Assembly (NCBI GenBank): GCA_030248215.1
Contig: JASANG010002166.1
Span: forward strand, 246,087 to 310,086
Reading direction: 5' to 3'
Source: Enoplolaimus lenunculus
Lineage: Eukaryota > Nematoda > Enoplea > Enoplida > Thoracostomopsidae
DNA length: 64,000 bases
Each line of letters starts with the position of its first letter. Position 1 is the stretch's first letter. Positions 46,899 through 56,982 of the stretch are shown here, in pieces. Made by a program: the position numbers and the translations under genes. The notes beneath the pieces are model-generated. The model made no database searches and was not told the origin of the DNA. It worked only from the letters and a program-made list of their open reading frames with translations.

Positions 46899-47252
46899 TT
46901 GGTTCACGCATTGGAATTTTTACACTCACGCAGATCGTCCGGTTATACACGCCTGATTTGCTCGAAAAACGACAAAACGATTTGTCGTAAAATGGAAATA
47001 GTTCGATTTTGTTTTAATGAGCAGTACAATAGCAATTTATTTTGGCTGCAACGGTATACAAATCTCGCCTGGCAAACAAATTTTGCAACGATATGGATGG
47101 GATCGCTATATCAAGAGTGCGTTGTGATTAATCTATTCAGACCAGTCGATTATATGCCGCTCACAAGAGCGTACGATATACCAGCTATCATCGGCTTAAT
47201 GAGTTATGTCTTGTGCACAGTTGCGCACTCTTGTTTTAAAAATTTAGATTGA
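46899..47252 (+). CDS. doubtful ORF between the receptor paralogues
   Basis: A 117-residue open frame (from MVHALEF; internal Met at 46992 starting MEIVRFCF). It has aromatic-rich stretches and a hydrophobic end (DIPAIIGLMSYVLCTVAHSC), and lies between two TLM elements. I recognise no family. An AG (CTCACGCAG, near 46941) could start an exon here. Recorded because it is the longest frame in this gap; it may be chance. Confidence 0.2.
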   Translation: MVHALEFLHSRRSSGYTRLICSKNDKTICRKMEIVRFCFNEQYNSNLFWLQRYTNLAWQTNFATIWMGSLYQECVVINLFRPVDYMPLTRAYDIPAIIGLMSYVLCTVAHSCFKNLD

Positions 47253-47293
47253 TTTGAATTGATGCGTGAAGAAGAGAGCTTATTTGAGTGTTT

Positions 47294-47468
47294 GGCCCAT
47301 GTAAAGATCAGGGACGGAGCGTTTTTCTGCGGACTGCAATAGAGTAACTTGAGCTTTAAACTAATTTTTTGCCTAGGCTTATGGGTAGGCTTAGGTATAA
47401 GCTCATTCTTACGCTTAGGCTTAGGCATACACTTATACTGCTGTTAGGGTCCTGTTCTTTAGACTGGC
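47294..47468 (-). mobile_element. TLM element
   Basis: GGCCCATGTAAAGATCAGGG, TAGAGTAACTTGAGCTTTAA, GCCTAGGCTTATGGGTAGGC, GTTAGGGTCCTGTTCTTTAG, ACTGGC. Confidence 0.82.
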
Positions 47469-48774
47469 AGAACTTGAAAAGTGTGTTTTATTAGAAAATG
47501 ACAGGACTGTGTTTGGTGACCACGTCACTGTGACTAAATGGATAGCTAACGGTTATAACGCGTCATCCACTTTAGTTTGTGCCCGCCGCGTAGTAGTTAT
47601 AAATGCTTTTTCCAACAACGGTTTTGAAAATTGGCAGTAGATAGAAACTGAATTTGAAAACTATTTCAATCTACCAATACTACAGACCTTTAAACATCGA
47701 GTAGTAAATTGATCAAGAACAATTGAAATTTATTTACTGCTAGCGATTTTGAAAACGACAGGCAAACAAAAACGAAACCATTTCTAGATTAAATTTCCAC
47801 TATGATTTCAAGTTTTAGCATTGAATTCAATAATTGTAGATGGTTTTTCATTTGTGCCATTCAAATACCTATACTGTTCCTAGTATCAAAAAGAAGATAA
47901 CATAGTTTTGTTTTCAATTTCGACATTGTAAAACAAAATGCTTAATTTTAAAACGTAACGGTTAGCTGAATATGTACTCTTAATCACATAGCTACGATGT
48001 AAAAAAATAACTAAATATGGGTCGTGTAGTATAATGATATAAGGCAATGGTCTCGTTGATGGTCTTTATCAGGAACCAAAAGTTAAATTATGGTTGCAAA
48101 CTGCAAAGAAACCGAAAATATATGCTAAACCGTCAGCAACCCAAATTAAATTTCTATATTATGCCGCAATTTATATGCAGCAATTTAAAACCCGTAATTG
48201 TAGATAGGACTTGTGCTGACGCAGAGTTGAGTTTCTGAGTATAAAGTAGGCTTGGCTTGTGGGGTCTTGCCACCTAAGTTCAATAATACGCTGTCAAAAA
48301 AGACCTATTCAGTGCCCGAGTTAGCAGTCGTGTTATGCTCTCAGCCCAGTGGGTAGCAACGTGCCGTTGAACTGAGTTACTGTAGCACAACTTCTGATTG
48401 GCTGCACAAATAAGCTATGACAACTGAAATCTGAAATATTTACTAAAACTTTGCATGCAAATGGTTTTTATAAAATTCATTTTTTGTTGCTGAACACTCT
48501 CCATGCCGAAACCCCATATGTGGGACGACGGTCGGATTAACTTTACATGACAATGTCTTGTACATTTCAAAGCACAGTTCAATTGTTCCACAAACACGTG
48601 CAACAATAAACATGCGAAATATTTCAGATATCTGCCATAAAAAATCTTCATTGATAAAAAATACCGCAAATCTGCTGAATGCATTCGGCGCGTCTCTTGC
48701 CGAATTCGCTTTAATGCATGCAAAATCGTACTGCCAAATTTATTCAGGAGCAATAATTTTCAAGCAACAGCAGG

Positions 48775-48962
48775 GCCGCAGCAGCAACCACCCCAATACC
48801 CCCCATTTGGGGGGCCCATCCCTAAAGGGGCCTTCACCCTAACCGATTGAAAGCAAAACCGCTTAAGTTTTAATATGTTTCTGACTTCTCGCTCGCAAGT
48901 TTGGGGCCCCCCATCCTGGAATTGGGGGTGGAGCTCCCACCCTTGCGTGCTCCGGCCCTGAG
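48775..48962 (-). repeat. GC-rich repeat (family H)
   Basis: CAGGGCCGCAGCAGC…CCCCATTTGGGGGGCCCATC, AAAACCGCTTAAGTTTTAAT, CTTCTCGCTCGC, TTGCGTGCTCCGGCCCTG; the ends CAGGGCC/GGCCCTG are inverted. Confidence 0.65.
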
Positions 48963-49645
48963 CAACAGTTTCCACGGTGCGGCAACTAAACATTATACAT
49001 CGGTGGAACAAAAAGCCGTAGGTGAAACGTAAACTTTAAAATTGTACCAATTGTATTACCGTCGTGGTTAAAATTTAAATTTTACTGCCGCGATTCACAT
49101 ACGCTTGGAGGTGGTTTGAATTTCAAGCAATGCCTGCATGCGCTTCAAATTGAAAAGTAATTGACATTTTATCCGGCTGAGTTTGTGTTGAACATGGCAT
49201 TTTGTCGCAATAACGATATTAACTCATTTAAAAGCAACTTAGACAATGCCGTTTGACCACGTACAGACACTACCTGGATATTATAATCGAACTTGGAAAC
49301 ATTGAAAATTTGCTCAGTTGCAATCGCCAGACGTTGATGCAGTTGTTTCTCTGTGTCCGCGCGCGCGCGAAACGAGCAAGGGGTTTAGTGTTAAACCCCT
49401 TTACAATAGTCGCAAAACATTTCTTGCTTCTTGAGTAAACGGTGTAGGCCCAAAGATCCATGGCTATGCAACTGACAATAACTTGGATCGTCATACTATT
49501 AATTTTGTAGTGCTTTTTTACAACTTGCAAACTGAGCATATTGTTCTCGGCCTTGCTGATTGCAGATAGCGACACATTTCTGTTATGTGCTCCGAGTGTC
49601 GAGGGAGGCATACCCACTTGTAACACAAATTTTTGTTTTATCTAC

Positions 49646-50093
49646 TACTGTAGTGACCCGAATAGAGGGGGACTGATATTTATTTGGCCTCTCCAGAGGG
49701 TAACCCCCTTTTGTTATTCGGTTACGGACTGTCATTTATTTTTAACCCGCCCTTCGCCGTCCTTCGTTACTGATATATATTCGGCATTGCAACTATCCGT
49801 TGAATTAAACGTTTTTTGCCCTGCATCAAAAGCTTGAGCGATAATGCAAGGTTATACTTTGGAATGTTATTTTCAAAACTTAAATACGCTTTGTTTCGAA
49901 CTCAATTTTATTTAGTCCTGGAGTCATTTATGTGCCACAATTAGGGATAATTGTCATTTATGGACCCTAATTAGGGTTTAGGTACTCTATCCGCTTACGG
50001 ACTCTTATTAGGGATACGGACTACTATTGATCGGGACTCAAAATGGGATCCCCTCTTATTACCCCTCCCCCTGTTATTTGGGTCAATACAGTA
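49646..50093 (+). mobile_element. TA-flanked MITE (family A), copy 3, full length
   Basis: 448 bases from TACTGTAGTGACCCGAATA to TTTGGGTCAATACAGTA. The inverted ends begin right after TA, consistent with a TA target duplication (Tc1/mariner-like). Confidence 0.9.
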
Positions 50094-50227
50094 ATCATGC
50101 AACTAATTCTGCCTAAATATGCAGTAAGTTTTGTCAACAGTGAATCTTTTTGGACAAAAAAAGCGGCAGACGAAGTTTACTGAAATAAAATTACATCTAG
50201 ACTGTTTTTCGAGAGAAAGAAGAATGG

Positions 50228-50370
50228 ATGGGGGGCTCACCCCCTAGAAAACTTTGGCCTTGCCTAGAAAATTTTTTAAACTTGCTTGTAAGTCAACGAT
50301 ACACTTGTATGCCCTTCCTGAAAAAAAAATTTTATCTCCCCTTAGCAAGGTGAGCTGGCTATGAGCCTGA
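50228..50370 (+). repeat. family I repeat, copy 3
   Basis: GGGGGCTCACCCCCTAGAAA, AAACTTGCTTGTAAGTCAAC, CTTAGCAAGGTGAGCTGGCT. Confidence 0.65.
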
Positions 50371-50422
50371 CCTAGTTCCATTTTTTGATAGAGAAACTGC
50401 AACTGTGATAGTGCCATAGAAT

Positions 50423-50630
50423 GGCCACTGTAAAGAACAGGGGCGGAACAGTATTATATGCTTATTCCTAATCCTAAGTCTAAGCGAAAACCTAAGCCTA
50501 AGCGTAAGCGAAAGAATCAGTTTATGCCTAAGCCTAAGCCTAAGTCAAGCAAACAAATAAGTCTAAAGCTTAAGCTTATTCTGTCCTAGTCCCACAAAAA
50601 ACGTTCTACCCCTGCTCTTTACATGGGTCC
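50423..50630 (+). mobile_element. TLM element
   Basis: GGCCACTGTAAAGAACAGGG, two hexamer runs, AAGTCTAAAGCTTAAGCTTA, CCCTGCTCTTTACATGGGTC. Flanks CATAGAAT and CACAAAAT are weakly alike. Confidence 0.88.
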
Positions 50631-50743
50631 ACAAAATGAGCAGTTTATTGGGTCAAAATGTGACGGTTGTAAGTTAGTATAAATATACGTTTTTCTCAAC
50701 TATCAGTTTGAAATTTGCAACACAACCTGGTGTATATGCCGTA

Positions 50744-50812
50744 GCTCAAGTCGTAATTCAACCCAATTCCGAATTGAGCTAGTCCAAAGCGGAATTACGA
50801 CTTGGGATAGCC
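50744..50812. repeat. short inverted repeat
   Basis: CTCAAGTCGTAATTC and its inverse GAATTACGACTTGGG, 37 bases apart, 300 bases past the end of receptor-like paralogue 2. Confidence 0.5.
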
Positions 50813-51112
50813 CAAGGCGGAATCATGTCTGATAAATCAGTACGTTTTATGGTTGGTTACTTGATAGTCGTAATCCTGCTTGATTCCATATACTCAGTAA
50901 AACAAACTTATTGCTTGCCAACAGGTGGCGATTACTTTGCCAATCACAGTAAAAAGTATTCGCAACAAGTATTCGCAACAGCCAATCGTATTTGAGTATG
51001 GCATTCAAGTCGTAACCAATCACGAAGCGTGCACTTGTCGCATAGAAAGAATTCCAATTCGGATTTGCGCTAAATTACGACCTGGTCTACGACATATATA
51101 CAAGAAAATACT

Positions 51113-52255
51113 TCAATTGTTTCGCAAATATTCGCCTGGCAGTGTACAATTGCACCGTTCAAGACCCAATTTTAATACTGAACAAACCAGTCCAATAATA
51201 TACAAGCCAAATGTTCCCGATATATGCCATAATGTCAGCGGATAATATGAAACACGCAAATCAGCGCGATTTTCGTGGCGTCTGTTACCGAACACATTTA
51301 AGTCTGGTAAAACAGTACTGCCCAATTCAAGCTGGCCCAGTAATTGTCGAACAACAGCTTCCACGATGCGGCCGCGAATGTTACGTCGATAGAGCGAACA
51401 GGCGTATGCGAAACGTACATTTTCAACTGTAATTAATTGTAGCTTTGGTGTTAATTTTTTAATTTCGCTCCGGCGATTAGCGTAAACAAAACTGTTTGGA
51501 TTTTTTACAATATATTCAAGGGCATTCGACAATGGTGTAATTGTAATTAAAGGGTTGACTTGTAACGCTTTTCGTAGAATATCATAAGGTCGATTGTTAC
51601 TTTTTCGAACTTGCGAAAAAAAGTACGTCTCAAACGGTTCATAGTTGACCAGTTGAAGGCTGTGTGCCTCAATCGATGCGGCCGCTTGGGACCAAGTTGA
51701 CATTTGCCGAAATGCTGGCATTAATTCAGTAAGAAGCAAATTAGATAATATAACTTGATACAGTAGTAGTATTGCGCTACAGATTACTTTCAATCCTATA
51801 CGTTTGCAAATGTATATCAGTACTGCGTAAATTACAAGCAGATACAAAAATGTTTTTGGCAATGTTGCAAAAGCGCTCAACTTAGCTTGTGTACCAAGCG
51901 ATGCTATGTTGGTTACAAATACAGGCGAGGTGTACAGAAACGGAACAGGTAAACACTTGAATTCAGAGATTCGAACAGTATCGGGAAAAAAATTTGCGAA
52001 TGTCATATCTGCATCCGCTTCCGCAATGTGTCTAAGTGCTCCTGTCCACGATTGTGACTCGTTCGACCACGTACCTCCGCCTCCTGGATGTCGGAGTGGG
52101 ACGAGGCAAAATGTAACTTGAGCAGCGGCAATCGCGTGCAGTTGCAATCGTCGTACTGTGGAAAACTTTGTCAGGTCAAAACTGCAGTTGGCCAGGTTTT
52201 CGCAGCAACCAATCAATTTGCCGTTTATGATTCGAAGTACTCTTTGTTGCGCCAT
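51113..52255 (-). CDS. ionotropic-receptor-like protein without pore loop (paralogue 2)
   Basis: 380 residues from MAQQRVLRIINGKLIG. Closely parallel to the gene at 43474-44607: GGGGTWSNESQSWTGALRH (58-76), DADMTFANF (81-89), Arg95 in PDTVRISEF, M1 at about 135-150 (TFLYLLVIYAVLIYIC), M3 at about 156-178 (…YQVILSNLLLTELMP), an S2 half with ITPLSNALEYIVKNPNSF, and M4 (LTLWHISGTFGLYIIGLVC). It also lacks the segment between M1 and M3 that makes the ion pore. The frame is intact and the shared motifs are spread along the whole length, which argues for a working protein. No signal peptide is visible and no strong acceptor lies just upstream. A TLM element starts 59 bases beyond its 5' end. Confidence 0.78.
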   Translation of the reverse strand: MAQQRVLRIINGKLIGCCENLANCSFDLTKFSTVRRLQLHAIAAAQVTFCLVPLRHPGGGGTWSNESQSWTGALRHIAEADADMTFANFFPDTVRISEFKCLPVPFLYTSPVFVTNIASLGTQAKLSAFATLPKTFLYLLVIYAVLIYICKRIGLKVICSAILLLYQVILSNLLLTELMPAFRQMSTWSQAAASIEAHSLQLVNYEPFETYFFSQVRKSNNRPYDILRKALQVNPLITITPLSNALEYIVKNPNSFVYANRRSEIKKLTPKLQLITVENVRFAYACSLYRRNIRGRIVEAVVRQLLGQLELGSTVLPDLNVFGNRRHENRADLRVSYYPLTLWHISGTFGLYIIGLVCSVLKLGLERCNCTLPGEYLRNN

Positions 52256-52313
52256 AGTATTACGGTAAATCGAAGTATTAAGGTAAATAGTTATATTACA
52301 GTTAACTTTAATG

Positions 52314-52457
52314 GGCCCATGTTACTGTTAGGGGCGTCCAGGTTTCTGGTGTGTCAATAAAAGAGTACGTTTAGATTCTAGATTACATTTTTTGCTTAGG
52401 CTTAGGCTTAGGAATACGCTTAATCAACTGTTTACGCCCCTAAAAGTAACACTGGCC
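52314..52457 (-). mobile_element. TLM element, second subfamily
   Basis: GGCCCATGTTACTGTTAGGG…CGCCCCTAAAAGTAACACTG-GCC, with a three-unit TTAGGC core. Flanks CTTTAATG and CTTCAATG differ at one base, an 8-bp duplication. It lies just upstream of receptor-like paralogue 2. Confidence 0.9.
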
Positions 52458-52747
52458 CTTCAATGAATCATAAACTTGTTCAGAATGAAAAGTACGGCTT
52501 TAAAGTGAAGCCAACTTTAACATCTGTGAAAACTGTTCAAACTAATATTTAAAACAAAAACTGAACTCAAATTCATGCCAACAACGTTTAATAAACAGCA
52601 GTACAGCACCGGTACTAAAAAGTAAAACTTAAGGTAATAAACCGAGCGGAGAATATTGTATTTCCGAAACAAGTTTCACCAACCTCTGGTTCGCTTTTTT
52701 TCGCAAATATTTGTTTTATGTTTCAGGTTACAGGTTAACAAATTTTA

Positions 52748-53545
52748 TTAAGTGAAGCGAAACACCGAGCGAAGCTCGGAGTTTCGCGAAGTGTTTTATG
52801 TTTTGTACTTTGGGGTCGAAAGGTGGATGTCCGTCCGTCTGTCCGTCCGTCCGTCTGTCCGTCTGTCCGTCCGAAAAGAATCTCAGGAACGGCTGAACCG
52901 ATTTTGGTAAACTTTTGTTGTTTGAAAGCCAATTATTCTGGAGTGTTAACCTCGCGTTGGGGTTTTAAAATTTTAAGCCGTTTATTAGCTACAGGCTAAT
53001 TTGCATAATTAATTAAGCCTAAATTAGGACTTTCCACAATATTTCACTAATTATTACAGTTAGAAGCAATCTAATTTAGCATTAAAAGATTTTTTGGTGC
53101 GAGGAATCTGCGTAGACTGTTTACAAACCTCCAAAACCGATAATTGATCAGTTGGCTAATAGATAATTTGCATATTAACATAGTTTATAAGCCTAAATTA
53201 GGACTTTTTACAATATTTCACTAATTATTAAGGTTAAAAGCTATATATTTTCAGCACTAAAGGGTTTTTAGGTGCGAGGAGTTTGAATAAATAGTTTACA
53301 AACATTCAAATCCGATAAATGAATAGTTAGCTAATAACTAATTTTCATATTAGCTTAATTGACAAGACAAAATTAGGACTTTTTAAATTATTCCAAAAGT
53401 TATTAGGGCGGCTGAAGGGTTTTTGGGTGCGAGGAATCTGAGGAAATTGCTTAAAAACCTCCAAAACCGACAAATGAATAGTTAGCTAACAACTAATTTG
53501 CATATTACCTTAGTTGCTTACGTGTGTTCGAGCTTCGCTCAATAA
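52748..53545. mobile_element. GAGCGAAGCTCG-ended element with GTCC run and internal tandem units
   Basis: Left end CACCGAGCGAAGCTCGGAGT, then a (GTCC/GTCT)n run at 52826-52872 and GGCTGAACCGATTTTGGTAA. Three imperfect units of 165-185 bases follow, each with AATTAGGACTTT, GGTGCGAGGA and CTAATTTGCATATTA. The right end is CGAGCTTCGCTC. This layout is known from invertebrate repeats; the class is unsure. Confidence 0.6.
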
Positions 53546-53571
53546 ATGTAGTCCCACTACGACTGGTTAGA

Positions 53572-53763
53572 TCATAATGCGTCGTCAACATACATACAAT
53601 CTGTAACCGTGTTACATCGTCCGTGTATACGATGTTTCTTCAAGTTCATGTTCGTATCAGCCCTGTCGTGGCGAATATTTTGACATGCAAATGGTTTATC
53701 GAAAATTTGTAATGTGTTTTCTAGCTTGCTTAATCGCTGAAAGATATGAAACGAACACAACAC
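53572..53763 (-). pseudogene. C2H2 zinc-finger relic
   Basis: The minus frame contains DKPFACQN followed by MNLKKHRIHGR, matching the linker, first Cys and His-pair half of a C2H2 finger (KPF.C..C…L..H..IH). The second cysteine is missing, no neighbouring finger is intact, and no splice sites frame it. I take it as a degraded fragment of a zinc-finger gene, next to a repeat element at 52748-53545. Confidence 0.4.
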
Positions 53764-54019
53764 GAACGCAAACAGTTTGCCCCTTTAGTCGTATTTGTAA
53801 TTTTGTAAACGTCGAAACATTTTGCTAAGCACAATTTGTTAATGGTCAATGGACGAATTATGTTTCAAATCGGACGAAAAAAGAATGACAAACATAGTCG
53901 GTTACAAAAAACATGTTCTACAGGATAAATCAAAGCATTATGATTTAAGGTTAGCGGTGTGCAAACAATTTGATATGAGCATATAAATTTAGCTTCAATA
54001 TTTTTTTTTATTTATTTAC

Positions 54020-54166
54020 TCTCACATATTTCGACTTTGGGCGAAAAATCTGCGTATAACGTCATATTTGGTGGGAATGGTCGAATTTCTCAACAATGAA
54101 TTGTGAGAAATTCGACCATTCCCACCAAATATGACGTTATACGCAGATTTTCCCCCGAAGTGAGAA
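54020..54166. repeat. long hairpin with 46-bp perfect arms
   Basis: Arms 54047-54092 and 54104-54149 are exact inverse copies (AATCTGCGTATAACGTCATA…), with an 11-base loop. The outer parts pair less well (TTTGGGCGAAAA/TTTTCCCCCGAAG). Confidence 0.9.
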
Positions 54167-54795
54167 ATCAGAATAAGTTTAATATGAAGGCATAGTTGTA
54201 GTTTTTAATCACGCGAAATTCAGACTATAATCGCGACAGGTGGGTCATAATTCGACCCATGTTGTTCCCACGTCAACGTTAAAGTTGATGCTCTGACATC
54301 ACGTAAACTGACAAAGCTCGAATGTCCTGTTGTTTCAGCTACGACCAACGAATATCTCTGCAGACGGGTTGAGTTGACATTTTGACAGGTGTTCGATTGC
54401 TGTGAGGTCTACTAAATATCAACTGACTTGCCTAGTGGATGATGGCCCCCCTGGCGTTTGTATCATTTTCTGACAGTCACGGAAAACCGACACCCTCTTA
54501 CGCCTACGCAGTACACATAATTTCATCAGGTAGCTCGTTGAGTTCAATAGTGCTACTCTCGAACGGCAATCCCACAAAAGTGATTTTTTTAGCAATTTCG
54601 ACTTACCATTCGCACATCATTTCATAGTCATAAAATGGAAAGTTAAACGGCAAAAGCACATACGCTGCTTAGAACGCAAGTTACGCGCTGGCAACTTCGT
54701 TTCTGACACAAATCGCTCAGAACTAAACGTAATTAAAGATTTCAAATCGCAATTCCAATACTATATGAAATTCAACGTTGAAAAACATATGTGAT

Positions 54796-54970
54796 GGGCA
54801 GGGCCCCACCCCCCATACCTCCATCTGGGGGCCCCACCCCTAAAGGGGCCCCCACCCTATAACCAGTTGAAACAAAAACCGCTTAAGTTTTAAAATGAAT
54901 CTGGCTTCTCGCTCGCTTCGCTCCTGGAATTTGGATGGGGAGCCCCCACGCCTGCGTGCTCCGGCACTGA
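54796..54970 (-). repeat. GC-rich repeat (family H)
   Basis: CAGGGCCCCACCCCCC, CCCCTAAAGGGGCCCCCACC, AAAACCGCTTAAGTTTTAAA, CTTCTCGCTCGCTTCGCTCC, GCCTGCGTGCTCCGGCACTG. Confidence 0.65.
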
Positions 54971-55149
54971 TGGTGGGTGTGGGTACCAGGAAAACGATTG
55001 AAGTATCTGTTTTTTTTGCAAATTACTAACGTCGCTTTAAAATGAAGTCTTCTTTACCTGAGAAATGAGTATTGCTGTGGGGATCGGTGCTTTTAGTAAT
55101 GCTTCCCGAATATCACTCGAGTACAACGAAACAGCAAACAAGTTTGATA

Positions 55150-55432
55150 TTTCAATTAATTTTTGATCCTTGCATTAATTCAAGAAGTCTCAATTAATAA
55201 TACAAAAACTCTATAAAGCAATTTTTCCGAATGGCCAATGAAAATTGAAGTGCAAGAAATTCAAGCGACTTGCAAATGCGATCGAACGCCCGAATTAAAT
55301 TTAATGGTATGAAAACCGATAAACTCTGGTCAGCTGCTGGAGCTTCAAAGTTGTTTTGTGATCGAACTTGCAAATGCAAGTTGCACGTGCAAGTTTTTAC
55401 TGCATAATCTTGCACGGGTGAATAGAGCTTAA
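55150..55432. mobile_element. TTAA-flanked MITE (piggyBac-like), copy 2
   Basis: Right end GGGTGAATAGAGCTTAA matches the inverse of the 41704 element's left end. The left limit is only approximate. It contains the palindromic stretch AACTTGCAAATGCAAGTTGC. Confidence 0.45.
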
Positions 55433-55539
55433 GATTGGGAGCAACGCAATCGCAATACTGGGCCTACTTTAATTATTGGGGCCTGCTCATTCGGAGACAG
55501 TCAGATTGGTCTACCTAGAGAGTGAAATGCATAGTTTCG

Positions 55540-55665
55540 AACTTAAGCTTAGGAACTGAATTAAGATCAGGTTTTATAGACTTACACGCTTAGGCTTAGG
55601 CTTACAATTAGGTTTAGGATTGAGCTTAGACTCAATGGGCAGGCCCTTATTGCTAACATGGGTTA
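55540..55665 (-). mobile_element. TLM element, degraded
   Basis: CTTAAGCTTAGGAACTGAAT, ACGCTTAGGCTTAGGCTTAC, GCCCTTATTGCTAACATGGG. Confidence 0.5.
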
Positions 55666-55779
55666 AATGTTCGAGTAAAATTGTAGAATACTGATGCAAA
55701 CTGTTTTCTTTGCAGAACATTAATTGTGGTCGGAAATGTGTGTAAAATGCATATAAGTTTGCTAATATTTGCGGATTAG

Positions 55780-56005
55780 AAAGCCAGGAGCAGGGTACAT
55801 TCGGAAGTCAGCATCTTGCTGCGGTTCCGGCGCAAAATTTCCCTCAGCTTTGGTTCTGGCTCCGGCATCATTTCTGGCAATTTCGGTAGCATGATTTCCA
55901 TTCACCCTCCGGTTAGTATTTCAGGCTCCGGCTCTGGCAAATTTGGTTAATCTTGGGCTCCGCTATTTTTTAGCTCCGGTTGCGCCCTGCTATGGATACA
56001 TTTTT
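55780..56005 (-). repeat. family F repeat
   Basis: GCTGCGGTTCCGGCGCAAAA, CTGGCAATTTCGGTAGCATG, CAGGCTCCGGCTCTGGCAAA. Confidence 0.6.
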
Positions 56006-56545
56006 AAGGATATAGAGTTTTGCTGTATATATTTTGAAGAAAGTTAATTGGTATTCAGGAGCTGGTTGCATCAATAAATGTTACTTTTGGACTGAATGGA
56101 CTAACTTATTAATAGCGAAATAAATACGGGCACTTTTAACAGCGAAGTACTGAACATTGTGCTTTTGCGATGACGTAGTCGCATGACCTTAGCATTGGCT
56201 TATGCAAAGAAGTTACGAAAAATGTATCTTAGTAATTTTTAGTTTCGCTCAAGCTTGCAACGGTCTTGAATTATACAAAGCATATATGCTTTTCACAGTT
56301 ATGCAACCCATTCTGTAGGAAGTTAAAGTGATTCATACCGTACTTGGGTATCCCGTCTCCTTGACCGTTTCAGGGCCTGCTTGTTAAAATCAACAAAAAT
56401 TTTGGTGTGTATTAAAAGTAGGAACCTACCATAAGTAGGGTGGAGTATAATATCAAAACGCAACGCGTACTGGTACATTTTATGTTCTGTAAGTGCAAAA
56501 CTTCATCAAGTTTATGACATACTATTGTCTATAAGACTATTATCT

Positions 56546-56769
56546 AGGCCCATATCCTCAAATGCGTATAGCACCTATCATCAATTAGCGATAGGTTTTC
56601 AAACTGACGAACATGTGCGATTGCAGGTCTCAAAATTGGTACAGAAGTAGGGCAAATCAAACGCGAACAATGTGCTGAATCTCGAATGTCACCATGCGCT
56701 GGTTCCAAAATTACACGACCTATCACCAACTGGTAATAGGTCCTACTCATATTTGAGAGTACGGGATCT
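56546..56769 (+). mobile_element. MITE family E
   Basis: AGGCCCATATCCTCAAATGC…CATATTTGAGAGTACGGGAT. Inverted ends of about 45 bases include ACCTATCA and its inverse. Confidence 0.75.
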
Positions 56770-56881
56770 ATTCCTGAGTGATGGATCGGGTGAAAATCAC
56801 ATATATATATTTGCGTTTTAATAAATTTTTGTTCAAAACTAAAACAAGCATAAATTAGTAGACATGATAATTCAGAGATCT

Positions 56882-56887
56882 TTTATT
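56882..56887 (-). terminator. poly(A) signal of the secreted acidic protein gene
   Basis: TTTATT on + (AATAAA on -), about 96 bases after the stop codon at 56983. It supports the short last exon. Confidence 0.55.
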
Positions 56888-56982
56888 AAATTAATTCTAT
56901 TTATCTCAGTTTGTGAAACTTTTGGCTGATTTCGCACCACAAATACCATCTGTTTTTACACAATTCGCTTTGGTTGGGAATT

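Larger units (their letters stand above)
44948..51112. other. gap between the two receptor-like paralogues
   Basis: 6 kb with the doubtful ORF at 46899, a tRNA-like sequence (46134), two family A MITEs, three TLM copies and family H and I repeats. 48000-48240 has a GGTCGTGTAGTATAATGATA motif that looks A-box-like but has no B box. Confidence 0.5.

Noticed and set aside
48000-48070. tRNA-like GGTCGTGTAGTATAATGATA
   Set aside because: A-box-like only; no B box or closing acceptor stem follows.
50925-52360. Plus-strand frames across receptor-like paralogue 2
   Set aside because: Antisense shadows of the 380-residue minus-strand gene.
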